A stretch of 8,859 bases of DNA from an uncultured Anaerotignum sp. (GTDB lineage: Bacteria; Bacillota; Clostridia; Lachnospirales; Anaerotignaceae), in contig CAJTQX010000063.1 in the NCBI GenBank assembly GCA_910578425.1, forward strand, positions 1 to 8,859. The letters run 5' to 3'. Within the stretch, counting starts at the first letter, position 1, and the number at the start of each line of letters is the position of its first letter. The translations under genes and the position numbers were made by a program. The notes under the pieces were generated by a model. That model did not search any database and was not told the DNA's origin. It saw only the letters and a list, made by a program, of their open reading frames with translations. Positions 5,935 to 8,859 of this stretch are shown piece by piece.

Positions 5935-7164
5935 ATGAAAACACTGGGGATTATCGCGGAATACAACCCCTTCCATAAGGGGCATGCTTATATGATTGAA
6001 GAAGCCAAAAAGAAAAGCGGCGCAGAACGCGTCATTGCCGTCATGAGCGGCAGTTTCGTACAGCGCGGCGAGCCGGCAGCGTTTGACAAATGGACGCGCG
6101 CGCAGGCTGCCCTTTTAAACGGCGTAGATATGGTGCTGGAGCTGCCCGTGCTGTTTGCCGCCTCAAGCGCGGAAACATTTGCGCGTGGCGGTGTGCGTAT
6201 TCTGCACGAATCCGGCCTTGTGGATACCCTCTGCTTCGGCTCGGAAAGCGGCGACCTGACTGCCATGCAGGAGGCCGCAAAGCTGATGGACAACGAAACA
6301 GAAGAATTTCAGCGGCTTCTGAAAGAATTTCTGGATGAGGGTCTTTCCTATCCCGCCGCCCGCGCGAAAGCGTTGGAAACCGTTTCACATGTCAGCAGCG
6401 AAATCCTTTCCCGCCCGAACCATATTTTAGGGCTGGAATATCTGAAAGCTCTGGACCATTTTCACTGCACGATGGAGCCCATGACAATCAAGCGCGAAGG
6501 CGATTACGCCAGTCTTTCTCTGGCTGAACCGTCCGGCTTCGCCTCAGCGGCAGCAGTCCGCCGCGCGCTTCAGGAAAGCCAGACGGAGGAGGCCTTTCTG
6601 CATCTGCCTGAAAACACACACGAACTTTACCGCGGCACATTGGAAAGCGGCACTGCACCCGTTACATGGGACGGGCTTGCCCTTGCCCTGCATTACCGCC
6701 TGCGCATGATGTCGGCGGAAGAAATCCGGGATATTTCCGAGGTTACGGAAGGGCTGGAAAACCGCATTCTGCACTCCATTGACACCTGCTATGACCTGCC
6801 GGATGTCATTGAGTTCATCAAAACAAAACGTTATACCCGCACAAAAATACAGCGTATCCTGCTGCATATCCTTCTGGATATCAAAGCGCGCGAAGTATCC
6901 TATTTTCAGGAAAAACGCCACCTGCCGTATATTCGGGTACTTGGTTTCCGCAAAGAGCAGGCGGATATATTGGGCGATTTGACGGAAAGTGCGAAATGTC
7001 CTGTATTAACGAACCTTAAAAAAGCCCCTGAAATCCTGGATGAGGACGGTCTGCACCTGCTCGCGCTGGAAAAAACAGCAACTGACCTGCATACACTGGC
7101 ATATCCCAATCCCGCGTCACGCGGACCCAACCGAGATTTCACCGAACCTCTGGCTATCATTTAA
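5935..7164 (+). CDS. tmcAL: tRNA(Met) cytidine acetate ligase
   Basis: This enzyme (YlbM/TmcAL family) uses acetate and ATP, through acetyladenylate, to make N4-acetylcytidine at the wobble C34 of elongator tRNA-Met, aiding AUG decoding fidelity. The 409-residue protein is full length. The N-terminal nucleotidyltransferase fold begins MKTLGIIAEYNPFHKGHAYM, where HKGH (14-17) is the HIGH-like ATP motif. Other family stretches are MSGSFVQRGEPA (37-48), FGSES (101-105), PNHILGLEYLKAL (161-173), KREGDY (186-191) and ASAAAVRRAL (203-212). The ATG at 5935 is preferred because AAAGGA (5921-5925 plus flank) is well spaced from it; upstream in-frame starts have no ribosome site or abut it. It reads away from the CheA-like gene and ends at a strong terminator. 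Being near pta-ackA places it by the source of its acetate substrate. Confidence 0.95.
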   Translation: MKTLGIIAEYNPFHKGHAYMIEEAKKKSGAERVIAVMSGSFVQRGEPAAFDKWTRAQAALLNGVDMVLELPVLFAASSAETFARGGVRILHESGLVDTLCFGSESGDLTAMQEAAKLMDNETEEFQRLLKEFLDEGLSYPAARAKALETVSHVSSEILSRPNHILGLEYLKALDHFHCTMEPMTIKREGDYASLSLAEPSGFASAAAVRRALQESQTEEAFLHLPENTHELYRGTLESGTAPVTWDGLALALHYRLRMMSAEEIRDISEVTEGLENRILHSIDTCYDLPDVIEFIKTKRYTRTKIQRILLHILLDIKAREVSYFQEKRHLPYIRVLGFRKEQADILGDLTESAKCPVLTNLKKAPEILDEDGLHLLALEKTATDLHTLAYPNPASRGPNRDFTEPLAII

Positions 7165-7181
7165 CCTGAAATCAAAAAATC

Positions 7182-7217
7182 CCTGCCGGTATTTCCCTTT
7201 CCGGCAGGAATTTTTTT
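7182..7217 (+). terminator. Strong rho-independent terminator after tmcAL
   Basis: CCTGCCGG (7182-7189) pairs perfectly with CCGGCAGG (7201-7208), then AA and seven T's. It starts 17 bases after the tmcAL stop. An A-run at 7174-7179 means it could also stop minus-strand transcripts from the converging dehydrogenase gene. Confidence 0.92.
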
Positions 7218-7287
7218 GCGTAAAAAGTACAGTCTTCTGCTCTCCCATACTATCCAGAAACCTGTTTTGATTGTCTTGATAAGCAAA

Positions 7288-7425
7288 GCGGGGGCTAATC
7301 GCCCCCGCCTGCACAGGCGTTGCCATAAGAAAATTTCATTTTTTGAAACGCCTGAAAATCAGGATTTTCAGAATGCTTTCCTTTTCAGACGAAATTTTCT
7401 CAGGCAACAGCCGTCAGCGTCTGAC
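7288..7425. repeat. Structured palindromic element in the convergent gap
   Basis: Most of the gene-free 7165-7479 gap is inverted repeat. A stem GCGGGGGC-TAATC-GCCCCCGC (7288-7308) comes first. A long imperfect stem follows: GGCGTTGCC (7316-7324) plus AGAAAATTTC (7328-7337) pairs with GAAATTTTCT (7391-7400) plus GGCAAC-A-GCC (7403-7412), 19 pairs in all with a small internal loop and one bulge. Inside it sits CTGAAAAT-CAGG-ATTTTCAG (7352-7371), which competes with CCTGA-AAA-TCAGG (7351-7363). GTCAG-CGT-CTGAC (7413-7425) follows. No T-run marks it as a simple terminator. It could be a small RNA, a miniature mobile element remnant or a transcript-end structure; none is established. Confidence 0.6.
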
Positions 7426-7479
7426 TGAAGAAACCAATCGAAAAAAACTGTTTTCTGAAGTCAAGCCGCCTTTATCCGC

Positions 7480-8571
7480 TTACGCTTCTTTCTTCTTATT
7501 GTACTCTTCCAGCTCGATGATAGCCGCTTTAATCATTGCAGGCGTAATCGGGTAAGGAATATAGTCCATGTCGTATTTCTTAACCGCCTCTTCCAGAACA
7601 GGGTCAAGCTCATCTACTGTAACCTCGATGTCAGCCAGCTTTGTCGGCAGCTTCATGCCCTTGTAGAAGTCATAAAATCTGTCCAGCTTGTCATACTGCT
7701 TATCCAGTGTCAGCAGAACCAGCGTGCCGTAGGAAACAACTTCACCATGACGGTGTCTTTCCTCAATCTGGGGCAGCATCGTCATACTGTTGAACAGGGC
7801 ATGTGCAAGGTTTGTGTTGTACTTGTGAGAGTCAACCATGTTGGAAACCATGCCTGTATTGATGAAGATATCCAGCGCAACCATCTCGATTGCTTTGGAC
7901 GCGCGGTTGTTTTTGCAGTCCTCCATCGCCTGAATACCATACTGTAACAGAGGCTCTGTGCAGCAGCCGCTCAGCGCGACGCCAGCCTGCTCGGACAGTG
8001 TCAGTTCGTCCTCTTTGCCTCTTGCGGAGAATTTAACTTCCACTTCTTTGCTCATGCCATCGCCAATACCAGCCCACAGGAACTGCGCAGGAGCTTCCGC
8101 AATAACCTTTGTAGAAATAAAGATGTGTACAGGCGGTCTGTCCACGCGGAAATGTTCGCGGAACACATGGTTCGGATGGTAGTAGATGCCCAGCGCGGAA
8201 TTACATGCGCATGTAGAAGCGATGGTAGGGAACGTGAAGTAAGGTTTTTTCAGGTTGTGTGCAACCAGCTTGCCTGTATCAATCGCCTTGCCGCCGCCCA
8301 GACAGAAAATCATGTCCGCATTTTTCACTGCATCCTGCTGCTGCAGTTCTTCCGCATATTCAAATGCAGCTTCGCCGGGGTACACAATATATTCAATATT
8401 GATTTTTGTGCCGTTTATTGCTTCGTCAAGGTATTTCTTTGTCGCGTTAATGGAAATTTCATCGCTGATAACGACTGCCTTTGTGCCGTAAGGGCTGCAA
8501 ACCGTTTCAATTTCCTTGTAAGCGTCTTCGCCTGCACTGTAGCCCGGGAAAAATACAGAATAGTTGTCCAT
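7480..8571 (-). CDS. Iron-containing alcohol dehydrogenase family protein (GldA/HcxA-like)
   Basis: This 363-residue NAD(P)-dependent dehydrogenase has the nucleotide-binding GGGKAIDTGK (92-101) and the PTIAST loop (115-120) of the glycerol dehydrogenase branch. The three expected metal ligands are present: D171 (GIGDGMSKE), H257 (LAHALFN) and H275 (RHRHGEVVSYG). In true glycerol dehydrogenases the residue after PTIAST is Asp, which contacts glycerol; here it is Cys121 (ASTCA), as I recall for E. coli HcxA, a hydroxycarboxylate dehydrogenase. Reduction of a 2-oxoacid or aldehyde is therefore as likely as glycerol oxidation. The metal may be zinc or iron. The ATG at 8571 has AGGAGG eight bases upstream (8580-8585). 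It is monocistronic here, converging on tmcAL, with two inverted repeats upstream that may be operators. Confidence 0.85.
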   Translation of the reverse strand: MDNYSVFFPGYSAGEDAYKEIETVCSPYGTKAVVISDEISINATKKYLDEAINGTKINIEYIVYPGEAAFEYAEELQQQDAVKNADMIFCLGGGKAIDTGKLVAHNLKKPYFTFPTIASTCACNSALGIYYHPNHVFREHFRVDRPPVHIFISTKVIAEAPAQFLWAGIGDGMSKEVEVKFSARGKEDELTLSEQAGVALSGCCTEPLLQYGIQAMEDCKNNRASKAIEMVALDIFINTGMVSNMVDSHKYNTNLAHALFNSMTMLPQIEERHRHGEVVSYGTLVLLTLDKQYDKLDRFYDFYKGMKLPTKLADIEVTVDELDPVLEEAVKKYDMDYIPYPITPAMIKAAIIELEEYNKKKEA

Positions 8572-8641
8572 TTTAATTTCCTCCTTATAGTTTATGCTTC
8601 TTTTTTGATTAGCTTTTCTCTCTTAAAACCTGTTCAGTATC

Positions 8642-8665
8642 TCAGGCAGTGCCGAATTTGCCTGA
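8642..8665. promoter_or_regulatory. Inverted repeat upstream of the dehydrogenase gene
   Basis: TCAGGCA (8642-8648) and TGCCTGA (8659-8665) form a perfect seven-pair inverted repeat with a ten-base spacer, about 70 bases before the dehydrogenase ATG. It could be an operator or a leader hairpin. No clear promoter was found beside it. Confidence 0.4.
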
Positions 8666-8692
8666 ATTTCGCCGCCGGACAAAGGGAATTCT

Positions 8693-8709
8693 TCACAGGA
8701 ATACTGTGA
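8693..8709. promoter_or_regulatory. 17-bp palindrome, candidate operator
   Basis: TCACAG-GAATA-CTGTGA is a perfect six-base inverted repeat with a five-base spacer, the usual shape of a dimeric repressor site. It lies about 120 bases upstream of the dehydrogenase gene. The regulator is unknown; it does not match a Rex or cre site that I recognise. Confidence 0.4.
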
Positions 8710-8806
8710 GTATTTCAAGAAAAATCACCAAAGTATGCGGTGAAAAGCTGGCGAAAGCGATGTTTCAAAAGATGCTGAACAAGTCCTTATACTAAAAAAT
8801 ACAGAA

Positions 8807-8859
8807 TCAGTTCGTTGCCTTACCAGCCTTATACTTCCGAACAGCCTCCGCCAGCTTCG
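8807..8859 (-). CDS. Possible C-terminal end of a gene cut by the window edge
   Basis: One minus-strand frame stays open from the right edge to a TGA at 8807-8809, encoding KLAEAVRKYKAGKATN. Its helical, lysine-rich character would suit a protein C-terminus, but 16 residues are too few to identify it. A weak stem (TCACC/GGTGA) followed by five T's at about 8721-8745 could end its transcript. It would lie upstream of the dehydrogenase gene on the same strand. Confidence 0.3.
   Translation of the reverse strand, partial: KLAEAVRKYKAGKATN

Noticed and set aside
8706..8795. Small plus-strand frame (GTG start, 29 residues, basic, ending KSLY) with an AGGA upstream
   Set aside because: The start falls inside the 17-bp palindrome and the AGGA match is weak. 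Without conservation data it is no better than chance.

Overview
The window looks like a chromosomal housekeeping region of an anaerobic, low-to-mid GC Firmicute of the class Clostridia, probably near the Lachnospirales. This rests on the block pta - ackA - DUF177 (yceD/ylbN) - rpmF beside tmcAL (ylbM), on strong AGGAGG-type ribosome binding sites, on GTG starts, and on a four-cysteine L32. The exact genus cannot be read from the sequence. No phage, transposase, CRISPR array, rRNA or tRNA was seen.

Layout, left to right. Positions 1-259 hold no convincing gene but a run of hairpins, including a minus-strand terminator at 72-104. On the minus strand, read from right to left, come pta (3576-2575), ackA (2193-997), the DUF177 gene (948-442) and rpmF (439-260). 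A perfect TTGACA-N17-TATAAT promoter at the 3' end of ackA can drive the DUF177-rpmF pair independently. Pta and AckA turn acetyl-CoA into acetate and ATP. pta and ackA are separated by 381 bp packed with short perfect hairpins, mostly with three-base loops.

Upstream of pta is a second hairpin cluster (3835-3926), then a minus-strand two-gene unit: a minimal CheA-like protein (Hpt plus ATPase, no CheW-like domain; 5489-4443) followed by a small two-helix membrane protein with a C-terminal zinc ribbon (4408-4013). Divergent from these, tmcAL (5935-7164, plus) encodes the acetate-using tRNA-Met cytidine acetate ligase. It has an extended -10 promoter, a repeat-containing leader of about 185 bases, and a strong terminator.

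The convergent gap 7165-7479 holds that terminator and an approximately 97-base imperfect inverted repeat of unknown role. An iron-dependent alcohol dehydrogenase family gene resembling GldA/HcxA follows (8571-7480, minus), with two inverted repeats upstream. The right edge may hold the last 16 codons of another minus-strand gene.

The metabolic theme is fermentative acetate production, a probable NAD(P)H-linked oxidoreductase, and an acetate-consuming tRNA modification enzyme. The most interesting parts are the CheA-like/zinc-ribbon pair, the intergenic hairpin arrays, and the structured element between tmcAL and the dehydrogenase gene.
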